Origin: Sphingomonas donggukensis
GTDB taxonomy: Bacteria; Pseudomonadota; Alphaproteobacteria; Sphingomonadales; Sphingomonadaceae
Assembly (NCBI RefSeq): GCF_023674425.1
Contig: NZ_CP098401.1
Span: 62,001-126,000, forward strand
Direction: 5' to 3'
Length of the DNA stretch: 64,000 nt
The notes beneath the pieces were generated by a model. It made no database searches. It was not told the origin of the DNA and was given only the letters and a program-made list of their open reading frames with translations. The position numbers and the translations under genes were made by a program. Shown here piece by piece: positions 30,362 through 40,888 of the stretch; the stretch's first letter is position 1; each line of letters begins with the position of its first letter.

Positions 30362-30592
30362 ATGATCGCTCCGCCCGAAACCACCCGCGTCTCACATACC
30401 CGTGTCGCCTGCGATGGCGCGCACGACGGCCTGCCCGCGGCGCTCGGGCATCCGCGGGTGTGGCTGGAGATCGACGAGACCGGCTACGTCGACTGCGGCT
30501 ATTGCGATCGGCGCTTCATCTTGATCGGCGGGCCGGCTGATGGCGCGGACCAGAGCACATTGTCCGATCACGGGGACGGCGCCGGGCGCTGA
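30362..30592 (+). CDS. Zinc-finger CHCC domain protein
   Basis: A 76-residue protein of the zf-CHCC family, the bacterial relative of the Complex I accessory subunit NDUFS6. The metal ligands are in the expected order: Cys17, His30, Cys45 and Cys48 (C-x12-H-x14-C-x2-C), with GYVDCGYCDRRFIL as signature. No nuo genes are nearby. It precedes tldD by 48 nt. Confidence 0.88.
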   Translation: MIAPPETTRVSHTRVACDGAHDGLPAALGHPRVWLEIDETGYVDCGYCDRRFILIGGPADGADQSTLSDHGDGAGR

Positions 30593-30606
30593 CGCAATCG
30601 GGCGCT

Positions 30607-30640
30607 TTGCCATGACGCGGCGGCCCCCTATCTAGGCGCG
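30607..30640 (+). promoter_or_regulatory. Candidate tldD promoter with very short leader
   Basis: TTGCCA (30607-30612), 16 nt, TATCTA (30629-30634), then GGCGCG and the tldD ATG. The -10 box ends 6 nt before the start codon and no Shine-Dalgarno is visible, which points to a leaderless transcript. Confidence 0.35.
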
Positions 30641-32065
30641 ATGGCCACGCTCCCCGATCCTCGCTCGTTCCTCTACCGCGACGGGCTCGACCCCGATGCC
30701 GCGCAACGGCTGACCGCCGACGCACTGGCACGCGCCGACGATGGCGAACTCTACCTTCAGTATCGCAAGTCGGAGGCGTTCGGCTTCGACGACGGGCGGT
30801 TGAAGACCGCGAGCTATGACACCCACGCCGGCTTCGGGCTGCGCGCGGTGTCGGGCGAGATGACCGCCTTCGCCCACGCCAACGAGCTGTCGCAGGCGGC
30901 GATCCGGCGCGCGGGGGAGACGATGGCGCTGATCGATCCGGCGACGGGTCCGAAGGCGGCACCGCCGCGCGCCACCAACCGCCACCTCTACACCGACGCC
31001 GATCCGCTCGACCTGGTGCCGTTCGCCGACAAGGTGAACCTGTGCCAGACGATCGACGCCGCCGCCCGCGCCCGCGATCCGCGCGTCCGCCAAGTGTCGG
31101 TCGCGCTGATGGGGTCGTGGAGCGTGGTCGAGATCGTGCGCCCCGACGGCTTCGTCGCGACCGACGTGCGCCCGCTCGTCCGCCTGAACGTGTCGATCGT
31201 GGTCGAAGCGAACGGGCGGCGCGAGACCGGCAGCTACGGCACCGGCGGGCGCACGACCTATGACCGGCTGCTCCAACCCGCGACGTGGAACCGCGCGATC
31301 GACGAGGCGCTGGCGCAGGCGCTCGTCAACCTCGAATCGGTCGACGCGCCGGCGGGAGAGTTCGAGGTGCTGCTGGGCGCAGGGTGGCCGGGGATCATCC
31401 TGCACGAGGCGATCGGCCACGGGCTGGAGGGCGATTTCAACCGCAAGGGCACGTCGGCCTTCTCCGGGCGGATCGGCGAGCGGGTCGCGGCGCCTGGGGT
31501 GACCGTGGTCGACGACGGCTCGATCCACGACCGCCGCGGGTCGCTCAGCATCGACGACGAAGGCACGCCGACGCAGGAGAACATCCTGATCGAGGACGGC
31601 ATCCTGAAAGGCTATATCCACGACCGGCTGAATGCGCGGCTGATGGGGGTGGAGCCGACCGGCAATGGCCGGCGCGAAAGTTTCGCCCACGCGCCGATGC
31701 CGCGGATGACCAACACCTTCATGCGCGGCGGCAGGGACGATCCCGCCGAGCTGCTGTTGCGCGTGAAGAATGGCATCTTCGCCAAGTCCTTCGGCGGCGG
31801 GCAGGTCGATATCGTGTCGGGCAAGTTCGTGTTCTCGTGCACCGAGGCCTATCGCATCGAGAACGGCCGCATCGGCGCGCCGATCAAGGGCGCGACGCTG
31901 ATCGGCGACGGCCCCAGCGTGCTGACCAAGGTGACCGGCATCGGCAACGACTTCGCGCTGGACGAGGGCATCGGCATGTGCGGCAAGGGTGGACAGAGCG
32001 TGCCCGCAGGCGTCGGCCAGCCGACGCTGCTGGTCGCGGGGCTGACGGTCGGCGGGACGGCGTGA
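30641..32065 (+). CDS. tldD: Metalloprotease TldD
   Basis: Zinc metalloprotease subunit that with TldE/PmbA degrades unfolded peptides and matures some modified peptides. The 474-residue protein has the N-terminal LYLQYRKSEAFGFDDGRLK domain, and the HEAIGH zinc motif at residues 255-260 within GIILHEAIGHGLEGDF; the C-terminal GKGGQSVPAGVGQP is also characteristic. TldE is not in the window. Confidence 0.96.
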   Translation: MATLPDPRSFLYRDGLDPDAAQRLTADALARADDGELYLQYRKSEAFGFDDGRLKTASYDTHAGFGLRAVSGEMTAFAHANELSQAAIRRAGETMALIDPATGPKAAPPRATNRHLYTDADPLDLVPFADKVNLCQTIDAAARARDPRVRQVSVALMGSWSVVEIVRPDGFVATDVRPLVRLNVSIVVEANGRRETGSYGTGGRTTYDRLLQPATWNRAIDEALAQALVNLESVDAPAGEFEVLLGAGWPGIILHEAIGHGLEGDFNRKGTSAFSGRIGERVAAPGVTVVDDGSIHDRRGSLSIDDEGTPTQENILIEDGILKGYIHDRLNARLMGVEPTGNGRRESFAHAPMPRMTNTFMRGGRDDPAELLLRVKNGIFAKSFGGGQVDIVSGKFVFSCTEAYRIENGRIGAPIKGATLIGDGPSVLTKVTGIGNDFALDEGIGMCGKGGQSVPAGVGQPTLLVAGLTVGGTA

Positions 32066-32069
32066 GGGG

Positions 32070-32366
32070 TTAGAAGCCGGAAATCAGGAAATCGAGGGCG
32101 GACTTGATCGCAAAATCCTCGTCCGAGAGCGACGCCTGAAGCGGGCCGAGGTCGCGACGGGCAACCGCCCCGGCAAGGTGGGTCGCTACCAGATAGGGTT
32201 TGCCCAGCACCTCGACGACGGGATGCAGCCGATCCATCGCTTGAGCATCCTCACCGGGCGGCACCAAGGGGATCACGAGCCGTGAGGTGAGCGTGGACAG
32301 CAGGTCGGACTGCACGTCCACGACCATCGCTCCGTCTCGCAGGCGGTGCACATCGAACTGCGCCAT
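32070..32366 (-). CDS. ccdB: CcdB family toxin
   Basis: A 98-residue CcdB-like protein; F-plasmid CcdB poisons DNA gyrase through GyrA. The N-terminal AQFDVHRL, VVDVQSDLLSTL and the VIPLVPP segment near residue 33 match the family. The C-terminus reads ALDFLISGF, whereas F-plasmid CcdB ends in WGI, whose Trp is needed for gyrase poisoning, so activity on gyrase is uncertain. Its ATG overlaps the antitoxin stop by one base (TGATG), the usual coupled arrangement. It sits between tldD and the sdhCDA operon. Confidence 0.88.
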   Translation of the reverse strand: MAQFDVHRLRDGAMVVDVQSDLLSTLTSRLVIPLVPPGEDAQAMDRLHPVVEVLGKPYLVATHLAGAVARRDLGPLQASLSDEDFAIKSALDFLISGF

Positions 32367-32611
32367 CAGAACAGGCGATACCGATCGAGCGGTAACCCGT
32401 TCTCCTCGACCCATTTGGCCCAACCTGCCGCCTGAGCGCGGGTTTCCTCACGCCAGCGTCGTTCGCGCTCCTGCTTGATCGCGGCGGCGATGCCGGCCTC
32501 ACTGATCTGAGACAGGTTGAGACCGGCTTCGCGCGCCGCCTCGACGATGCCGGTGTCGAGCGACAGATTCACCGGCTTGCGCTTGCCGGACGCGATCGGA
32601 CGATGTTCCAT
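32366..32611 (-). CDS. ccdA: CcdA family antitoxin
   Basis: An 81-residue antitoxin partner of CcdB. The N-terminal KRKPVNLSLDTGIVEAARE is the ribbon-helix-helix DNA-binding part; the C-terminal AQAAGWAKWVEENGLPLDRYRLF is the toxin-binding tail with the conserved W and E-x-x-GLPL. ATG 32611 was preferred over the in-frame GTG 32617 because it fits a leaderless transcript from the promoter upstream. A 21-bp palindrome covers the start and is the expected autorepression site. Confidence 0.9.
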   Translation of the reverse strand: MEHRPIASGKRKPVNLSLDTGIVEAAREAGLNLSQISEAGIAAAIKQERERRWREETRAQAAGWAKWVEENGLPLDRYRLF

Positions 32612-32630
32612 GCGCACAAGTTATGCGCAT
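32610..32630. promoter_or_regulatory. Operator palindrome of ccdAB
   Basis: ATGCGCA, 7 nt, TGCGCAT: a perfect 7-bp inverted repeat overlapping the ccdA start codon and the predicted -10 box. RHH antitoxins repress their own operons at such sites. Confidence 0.7.
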
Positions 32631-32646
32631 TGTAATCAGAGGTCAA
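32618..32646 (-). promoter_or_regulatory. Candidate ccdAB promoter
   Basis: TTGACC (32641-32646), a 17-nt spacer and TAACTT (32618-32623). The -10 lies inside the operator spacer; transcription starting 7 nt later would begin at the ATG 32611. Confidence 0.45.
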
Positions 32647-32673
32647 ATTGCCGCGGGTGGCGTGGGCAAAGCC

Positions 32674-32760
32674 AGTTTCAGGTCGGTCATGCCCCCGGCA
32701 TGACCTGCGCAATGCGGGGCATTGCGCACCTGAAACTCGTCGGTCGCGGCTTTGGCCGCG
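32674..32760. repeat. Cluster of perfect hairpins (cloverleaf plus one)
   Basis: Outer stem AGTTTCAGG (32674-32682) with CCTGAAACT (32729-32737) encloses two perfect hairpins, GGTCATGCC/GGCATGACC (32685-32705) and TGCGCAATGC/GCATTGCGCA (32706-32728), each with a 3-nt loop. A fourth hairpin CGCGGC-TTTG-GCCGCG follows at 32745-32760. It lies 57 nt after the sdhA stop and upstream of ccdA. Confidence 0.9.
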
Positions 32761-32816
32761 CCGGCCGTAGCGCCGCTTTTTGCGCGGTTACAGCTTTGCT
32801 CGACCTTGCTAGGCGC

Positions 32817-34631
32817 TCAGTACACCCGCTTCTTCGGCTTGATGTAGTCGATGTCGTCGGTGAGCGTGTAGTCGTGCACCGGGCGGTAATCGATCTTCAC
32901 GCCGCCATTATGGTTCCACAGCAGCGTGTGCTTCATCCATTCTTCGTCGTGCCGCTCGGGGTAATCTTCGTGCATATGTGCGCCGCGGCTTTCGTGGCGG
33001 TTGGCGGCCGCATGCATCGTCACCTGGGCCTGGGGCAGCATGTTGTCGAGTTCGAGTGTCTCGATCAGGTCGGTGTTCCAGATCAGCGAGCGGTCGGTGA
33101 CCTTCACGTCGGCCAGGCGCGCGGCGACCTTGTCGATCTTTTCCATGCCCTCGCGCAGCAGCGCGGTGTCGCGGAACACCGCGGCGTGCTTCTGCATGGT
33201 GTGTTGCATGTCGGCGCGGATCTCCGCGGTCGGCGCGGCGCCGTCGGCGTTGCGGAAGCGGTCGAGGCGAGCGAGCGCCTTGTCCGCCGAGTCCTCCGCC
33301 AGCGGTTTCTGCGCGCCATCGCGGGGCGTGATCTCGGCGATGCGCTTGCCGGTCGCGCGGCCGAACACCACCAGGTCGATCAGCGAATTGGAGCCGAGGC
33401 GATTGGCACCGTGGACGCTGACGCAGGCCGCTTCGCCGACCGCGAACAGGCCGGGGACGACGTGGTCGGGGTTGCCGTCCTTCAGCGTCACGACCTCGCC
33501 GTGATAGTTACACGGGATGCCGCCCATGTTGTAGTGGACGGTCGGCGTCACCGGCAGCGGCTGGCGCGTCAGGTCGACGCCGGCGAAGATCTTGCCCGTC
33601 TCGGTGATGCCGGGCAGCCGCTCGGCGAGCACCGCGGGATCGATGTGGTCGAGGTGGAGGTAGATGTGGTCCTTGTTCGGGCCGACGCCGCGCCCCTCGC
33701 GGATTTCCGCTGCCATCGAGCGTGAGACGACGTCGCGCGAGGCCAGGTCCTTGGCCGAGGGGGCATAGCGTTCCATGAACCGCTCGCCCTCCGAGTTGGT
33801 CAGGTAGCCGCCTTCGCCGCGCGCGCCCTCGGTGATGAGCACACCGGCGCCGTAGATGCCGGTCGGGTGAAACTGGACGAATTCCATGTCCTGCATCGGC
33901 AGGCCGGCGCGCAGCACCATCCCGCCGCCGTCGCCGGTGCAGGTGTGGGCGGACGTCGCCGAGAAATAGCAGCGCCCGTAGCCGCCGGTCGCCAGCACGA
34001 CGTGGTGGCTGCGGAAGCGGTGGATGCTGCCGTCGTCCATGCACAAGGCGATGACACCGCGGCACACCGGGCCGTCGGGCGTATCCTCCATGATCAGGTC
34101 GAGCGCGAAATATTCGATGTAGAAGTCGGTGTCGTACTTCAGGCTCTGCTGGTACAGCGCGTGGAGCATCGCATGGCCGGTGCGGTCGGCGGCGGCGCAG
34201 GTGCGCTGCGCGGGCGGGCCTTCACCCATGTTCTGCATCATGCCGCCGAACGGGCGCTGATAGATCTTGCCCTCTTCGGTGCGGCTGAACGGGACACCGG
34301 CGTGCTCCAGCTCGTACACCGCCTGCGGCGCCTCGCGGCACAGATATTCGATCGCGTCCTGGTCGCCCAGCCAGTCCGACCCCTTGACGGTGTCGTACAT
34401 GTGCCAGGTCCAATGGTCCGGCCCCATGTTGCCGAGCGACGCGGCGATGCCGCCCTGCGCCGCGACCGTGTGGCTGCGGGTCGGGAACACCTTGGTGATG
34501 CACGCGGTCTTCAGCCCGCTTTCGGCGATGCCCATCGCCGCGCGCAGGCCCGATCCGCCGGCGCCGACCACCACCGCGTCATAGGTGTGGTCGATGATCT
34601 TGTAGGCGCCAGTCGTGTTGTCAGCAGCCAT
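32817..34631 (-). CDS. sdhA: Succinate dehydrogenase flavoprotein subunit
   Basis: Catalytic subunit of respiratory Complex II, oxidising succinate to fumarate. The 604-residue protein has [19 protein letters not shown] near residue 18, the covalent-FAD histidine in [11 protein letters not shown] near 52, [10 protein letters not shown] near 250 and [13 protein letters not shown] near 395. Start ATG 34631 overlaps the sdhD stop (TAATG). It is last in sdhC-sdhD-sdhA; the usual next gene sdhB is not here but at 45.8 kb on the other strand. Confidence 0.98.
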   Translation of the reverse strand: MAADNTTGAYKIIDHTYDAVVVGAGGSGLRAAMGIAESGLKTACITKVFPTRSHTVAAQGGIAASLGNMGPDHWTWHMYDTVKGSDWLGDQDAIEYLCREAPQAVYELEHAGVPFSRTEEGKIYQRPFGGMMQNMGEGPPAQRTCAAADRTGHAMLHALYQQSLKYDTDFYIEYFALDLIMEDTPDGPVCRGVIALCMDDGSIHRFRSHHVVLATGGYGRCYFSATSAHTCTGDGGGMVLRAGLPMQDMEFVQFHPTGIYGAGVLITEGARGEGGYLTNSEGERFMERYAPSAKDLASRDVVSRSMAAEIREGRGVGPNKDHIYLHLDHIDPAVLAERLPGITETGKIFAGVDLTRQPLPVTPTVHYNMGGIPCNYHGEVVTLKDGNPDHVVPGLFAVGEAACVSVHGANRLGSNSLIDLVVFGRATGKRIAEITPRDGAQKPLAEDSADKALARLDRFRNADGAAPTAEIRADMQHTMQKHAAVFRDTALLREGMEKIDKVAARLADVKVTDRSLIWNTDLIETLELDNMLPQAQVTMHAAANRHESRGAHMHEDYPERHDEEWMKHTLLWNHNGGVKIDYRPVHDYTLTDDIDYIKPKKRVY

Positions 34632-35017
34632 TACTTGGGCATCCCGGTGAAGGCGATCTTGAGGATCGCGAAGACGGCCACCGCCCCCGCGCCGATCGTG
34701 AAGAGGTTGAGCGCGATCAGCATCGCGACGCGGCTGGCGTCGTGCTGGTAATCCTCGATCACCACCTGCAGCCCCAGGCGGAAATGGTAGAAGACCGAGA
34801 GGATCAGGAGCAGCATCGGCACCGCCGCCCACGGGCTCGCCAGCCAGTGGGTGACGCCGGCGTAGTCATAGGCGGGCATCCGCGCGATGCTGATGATGAA
34901 CCACAGCATGAGGAGGATGTTGGCGCCCGCAGTCAGCCGCTGGTGCCACCAGTGATGCGCGCCTTCCTTGGCGCTGCCCAGACCGCGGACGCGGCCGATC
35001 GATGTGCCCGACCCCAT
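34631..35017 (-). CDS. sdhD: Succinate dehydrogenase membrane anchor subunit
   Basis: A 128-residue Complex II anchor with three membrane helices (about residues 28-48, 64-84, 97-120). [14 protein letters not shown] near residue 23 and the [16 protein letters not shown] segment near 78, holding the quinone-site Asp-Tyr pair, match SdhD. It begins 1 nt after the sdhC stop region and overlaps sdhA by one base, so the operon is tightly coupled. Confidence 0.93.
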   Translation of the reverse strand: MGSGTSIGRVRGLGSAKEGAHHWWHQRLTAGANILLMLWFIISIARMPAYDYAGVTHWLASPWAAVPMLLLILSVFYHFRLGLQVVIEDYQHDASRVAMLIALNLFTIGAGAVAVFAILKIAFTGMPK

Positions 35018-35018
35018 C

Positions 35019-35426
35019 TCAGCGCGCTCCCACGATATAGGCCCAGAAGGCGATGGTGGCGACGACCGAGAAGGCGATGGTCGCGATCGACGAGGCGCGA
35101 TTGCCCTTCAGCTCGAAATTCGCGCCGAGGTCCATGAACAGGTGGCGCACGCCGTTGGCCAGATGCTGGAAGAATGCCCAGGTGAGGCCAACGCCGAGCA
35201 GATAGCCGACCGGAGCAAGCGGCCCGGTGAACCACGACAGGAAATACGCATAGCTCTCCGGCCCCGCGGCGGCGGCGGCGAGCCACCAGACCAGCAGGAT
35301 CGTGCCGACCGTGGCCATCCCCGATCCGGTCGCCCGGTGGAGGATCGAGACCAGCATGTGCGGGCCCCATTTATAGACCTGGAGATGCGGCGATCTCGGG
35401 CGGGAAGACGTGTGCGCGGTGGCCAA
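35019..35426 (-). CDS. sdhC: Succinate dehydrogenase cytochrome b556 subunit
   Basis: A 135-residue Complex II subunit with three membrane helices. SPHLQVYKWGPHMLVSILHRATG near residue 13 is the SdhC signature (shortened form: SPHLQVYKW, SILHRATG), and HLANGVRHLFMDLG near 88 carries the haem-ligand histidine. The start is a TTG at 35426: GAAGGA lies 6 nt before it and homology begins there, while the longer GTG-started frame adds non-homologous residues. First gene of sdhCDA. Confidence 0.92.
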   Translation of the reverse strand: MATAHTSSRPRSPHLQVYKWGPHMLVSILHRATGSGMATVGTILLVWWLAAAAAGPESYAYFLSWFTGPLAPVGYLLGVGLTWAFFQHLANGVRHLFMDLGANFELKGNRASSIATIAFSVVATIAFWAYIVGAR

Positions 35427-35550
35427 GGGAATTCCTTCGTGCGTGTGCGCTGCGTCATTGGCGCGCACCGGCGTGGGATGCAAGCCGTCAGGAACTTCGC
35501 GCGCCGCGCACACGTTATGCCGCCCAGTGTCATTTCAGGAGTGTAATGTC

Positions 35551-36207
35551 ATGCGTACCACCGGATTCATCGCCCTGTCGGCGATCCTGCTCGCCACCAG
35601 CGGCCCCGCTTTCGCCCAGGGGAAGGCCGACCGTGCCCGCATCGCCGTCGCCGAGGCGCGCGCGAAGGTCGAGGCTGCGGCCAAGCTGACCGGCGACGGC
35701 GAGATGCCGCGTATCCAGGCCAACGCCCAGGCGATGCTGCGGACCGCCGAGGAAGATCTGGCGGGCATGAGCAAGGACAAGGCCATCGCCAGCGCGAACG
35801 AGGCCTCGCGCCTGGCCGACACTGCCATCGCCCTGTCGCAGCGCAACCGTGCGGTGAGCACGCAGGTTCAGGCCGACGTCGCGGTCAATGCGCAGGCCGA
35901 TGCCGCGCAGGCCAACGCCCGTGCCGAAGCCGCCGAGCGCGCCGCCGCCGACGCGCAGGCCGCTGCCGCCTCCGCACAGGCGGATGCCGCCGCCGCGCGT
36001 GCCGCACCGGCGCCCGCCGCAGTGACCACCGTCACCACCGAGACGGTGAAGGCGACCGCGCCGGTCGCCAAGGCGCCGGTGCGCACCGCCACGCGCAAGG
36101 TCGTGCGCCGCACGGCGAAGAAGCCGGTTCGCACCACCACCGTCACCCGCCGCGCGCCGAGCGTGACCGAGCGGACGACGACCACGGTCACCACCCGCCC
36201 CAACTGA
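35551..36207 (+). CDS. Secreted Ala-rich coiled-coil protein
   Basis: A 218-residue exported protein: signal peptide MRTTGFIALSAILLATSGPA cut after AFA, then a helical, Ala-rich coiled coil with repeated AQADAAAARA-like units (about 70-165) and a basic Thr/Arg-rich tail. The first part resembles DUF4398-type envelope proteins. AGGAG is 9 nt before the ATG. It is followed by an OmpA-domain gene on the same strand, so a cell-envelope role is likely. A 9-bp stem hairpin without T-tract lies at 36221-36246. Confidence 0.78.
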   Translation: MRTTGFIALSAILLATSGPAFAQGKADRARIAVAEARAKVEAAAKLTGDGEMPRIQANAQAMLRTAEEDLAGMSKDKAIASANEASRLADTAIALSQRNRAVSTQVQADVAVNAQADAAQANARAEAAERAAADAQAAAASAQADAAAARAAPAPAAVTTVTTETVKATAPVAKAPVRTATRKVVRRTAKKPVRTTTVTRRAPSVTERTTTTVTTRPN

Positions 36208-36360
36208 TCGCGCGCGTGCGCCGCTTCCCGCATTTGTGGGGAGCGGTGCCGCCGCATTCCCGTGCGTGAACCCCAGCTGTCCCCCGCGTCCACGCCGCGT
36301 TCAACCCGGCCCATGCAGGGACCGGCGCAGCGCCGGGGGGCGTGTATCGGAGTAAGGACT

Positions 36361-37119
36361 ATGACCCGTTTTCTCGCCATCGCGTCGCTCGGCGTCGCTA
36401 CCCTGTTGTCGGCGGCCCCCGCGACCGCCCAGTCGAACTGGAACTGGACCGGCGGGCGCGCCGACGGGCGTGACTATCGCCTGGCCGGGCCCGGCGTGCG
36501 CCTGCTGTTCCCCGAATTGCGCCAGACGCGCCGTGGCCGCGCCTGGGTAATGCTGAACTTCGACCGCAATCGCGACGGCTACATCGGCCCGCGCGAGGCC
36601 GAGATGGCCAACCGCGCCTTTGCCAACGTCGCCGGTCCGCGTCGCGACCGGTTCGACTGGGACGCGCGCGACGTGGTGATCGTCGAGCAGCGCGGCGGCG
36701 GCTGGGACCGCGGCGCGATGCGCGGCTATGGCTTCCGCCAGACCCAGCGCGGCGCGACGATGACGATGCAGGAAGACGTGCTGTTCGCCACCGACAGCGC
36801 GGTGCTGCGCCCCGGCGCGATCGAGAAGCTGCGTCCGCTTGCCGGCTACCTGCGCGCCAACCCGGGGGTGCGCGTCGCCATCGACGGCCATACCGATTCG
36901 CGCGGCACCGACGCGCACAATCAGGCGCTGTCGCTGCGCCGCGCCGACAGCGTGCGTGCCGCGTTCGACCAGATGGGCGTCGTCCGCGCGCGCTTCTCGG
37001 TGCAGGGTTACGGTGAAAGCCGCCCGGTCGCGACCAACGCGACGCCGCAGGGAATGCGCCAGAACCGGCGGGTCGAGGTGACGTTGCTGGGCCAGCGCGC
37101 GGATAGCTTCGCGCGGTAA
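36361..37119 (+). CDS. OmpA-domain protein with an EF-hand-like loop
   Basis: A 252-residue envelope protein. Signal peptide ends SAAPATAQ near residue 24. A canonical calcium-binding loop, DRNRDGYIGPRE (residues 68-79; acidic or Asn ligands at 1, 3, 5 and Glu at 12), precedes the OmpA-type peptidoglycan-binding domain (about 137-252) with FATDSAVLRPGA and DGHTDSRGTDAHN. No beta-barrel is visible, so it is a periplasmic or outer-membrane-associated anchor. A repeat follows. Confidence 0.88.
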   Translation: MTRFLAIASLGVATLLSAAPATAQSNWNWTGGRADGRDYRLAGPGVRLLFPELRQTRRGRAWVMLNFDRNRDGYIGPREAEMANRAFANVAGPRRDRFDWDARDVVIVEQRGGGWDRGAMRGYGFRQTQRGATMTMQEDVLFATDSAVLRPGAIEKLRPLAGYLRANPGVRVAIDGHTDSRGTDAHNQALSLRRADSVRAAFDQMGVVRARFSVQGYGESRPVATNATPQGMRQNRRVEVTLLGQRADSFAR

Positions 37120-37133
37120 CCGCCTGATCCAAT

Positions 37134-37251
37134 CCGTTCGCCTCGAGTAGGCGTCGAGCTTGTCGAGACGATTTATCGAGAGGGCGTGCCCCAGGAGGGG
37201 ACTTCTCGATACGGACTCTCGACAGGCTCGATCCCTACTCGGAGCGAACGG
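37134..37251. repeat. Palindromic repeat, type A (long form)
   Basis: Left arm CCGTTCGCCTCGAGTAGGCG, right arm ending CCTACTCGGAGCGAACGG, with nested TTATCGAGAGG and CTTCTCGATACGG blocks. It separates the convergent OmpA-like and DUF4893 genes. Confidence 0.9.
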
Positions 37252-37270
37252 TTTTGGGGTTGGCGGAAAG

Positions 37271-37918
37271 CTACCCAGGCTGCCGCTCGACCGGCACCGG
37301 GGTCAGCTCATAGACGTCGAGTGTGCGCTCGTCGCGGCTGGGGACCACCAGCCGCCAGCGGAACGGGGCGACGCGCTCGATCACGCCGCCGACGTCGCGG
37401 GTGCGGTCGGTGGCATAGGCCAGCGAGGTGTCGCCGGCTTTCCTTTGGTTAGCGCCCAGGAACACGTAGCGTTTGTCGCCGTAAGGGTGCAGGCGTCCGG
37501 CGGGCAGGTCGCTGCCGGTCTGTTTGCTCAGCGTCAGCGTGCGATCGCCGGCGGCACCGACGTAGCAGAAATTGGGCTTGAACGCGCGCAGGCGCAGCGG
37601 CCCCGCCCCGTCGCCCAGCCGCAGGACGCGGCACGAATAAGACCCCGGCGGCAGTTCGGGATGGTCGAGCGCGGCGTCGGCGGTAAGCAGCGGCCCCTCT
37701 GCGGTCGCCTCCTTGCGCGACCGCGCCGGCAACCGTGCGAGGACGCGCGTCCAGGTAGCGGGCAGGCCGTCGATGCGCAGCGCGTCCTCGGCAGAGGCGG
37801 TCTCGCGCCACGGCTCGCCCGGCTCGACCGCGACGATGGCGCGCTTTGGCGCGGCCGGCTGCATCATGCACGCGGTGAGCGGGCACAGCAGCAGGGATGC
37901 GCAGATGACGTGTCGCAT
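37271..37918 (-). CDS. DUF4893 family lipoprotein
   Basis: A 215-residue protein with a lipobox (CPLTAC, Cys17) and a mature domain that matches DUF4893 as known from sphingomonads: SYSCRVLRLG near residue 130, FKPNFCYVG and KRYVFLGAN further on, with two cysteines that could form a disulfide. ATG 37918 begins the lipoprotein signal. It is divergent from gyrB. Function unknown. Confidence 0.82.
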   Translation of the reverse strand: MRHVICASLLLCPLTACMMQPAAPKRAIVAVEPGEPWRETASAEDALRIDGLPATWTRVLARLPARSRKEATAEGPLLTADAALDHPELPPGSYSCRVLRLGDGAGPLRLRAFKPNFCYVGAAGDRTLTLSKQTGSDLPAGRLHPYGDKRYVFLGANQRKAGDTSLAYATDRTRDVGGVIERVAPFRWRLVVPSRDERTLDVYELTPVPVERQPG

Positions 37919-37948
37919 GGGGTGTTTGGTCCAGCACTCGGGGTGTGA

Positions 37949-40853
<2,905 letters not shown>

Positions 40854-40888
40854 TTTGCTGCTGTTCAATAAATGCACCTCCGCCGACA

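Noticed and set aside
32674..32737. tRNA suggested by the cloverleaf shape
   Set aside because: Only two inner arms, 3-nt loops, no anticodon or T-arm consensus and no acceptor end; not a tRNA.
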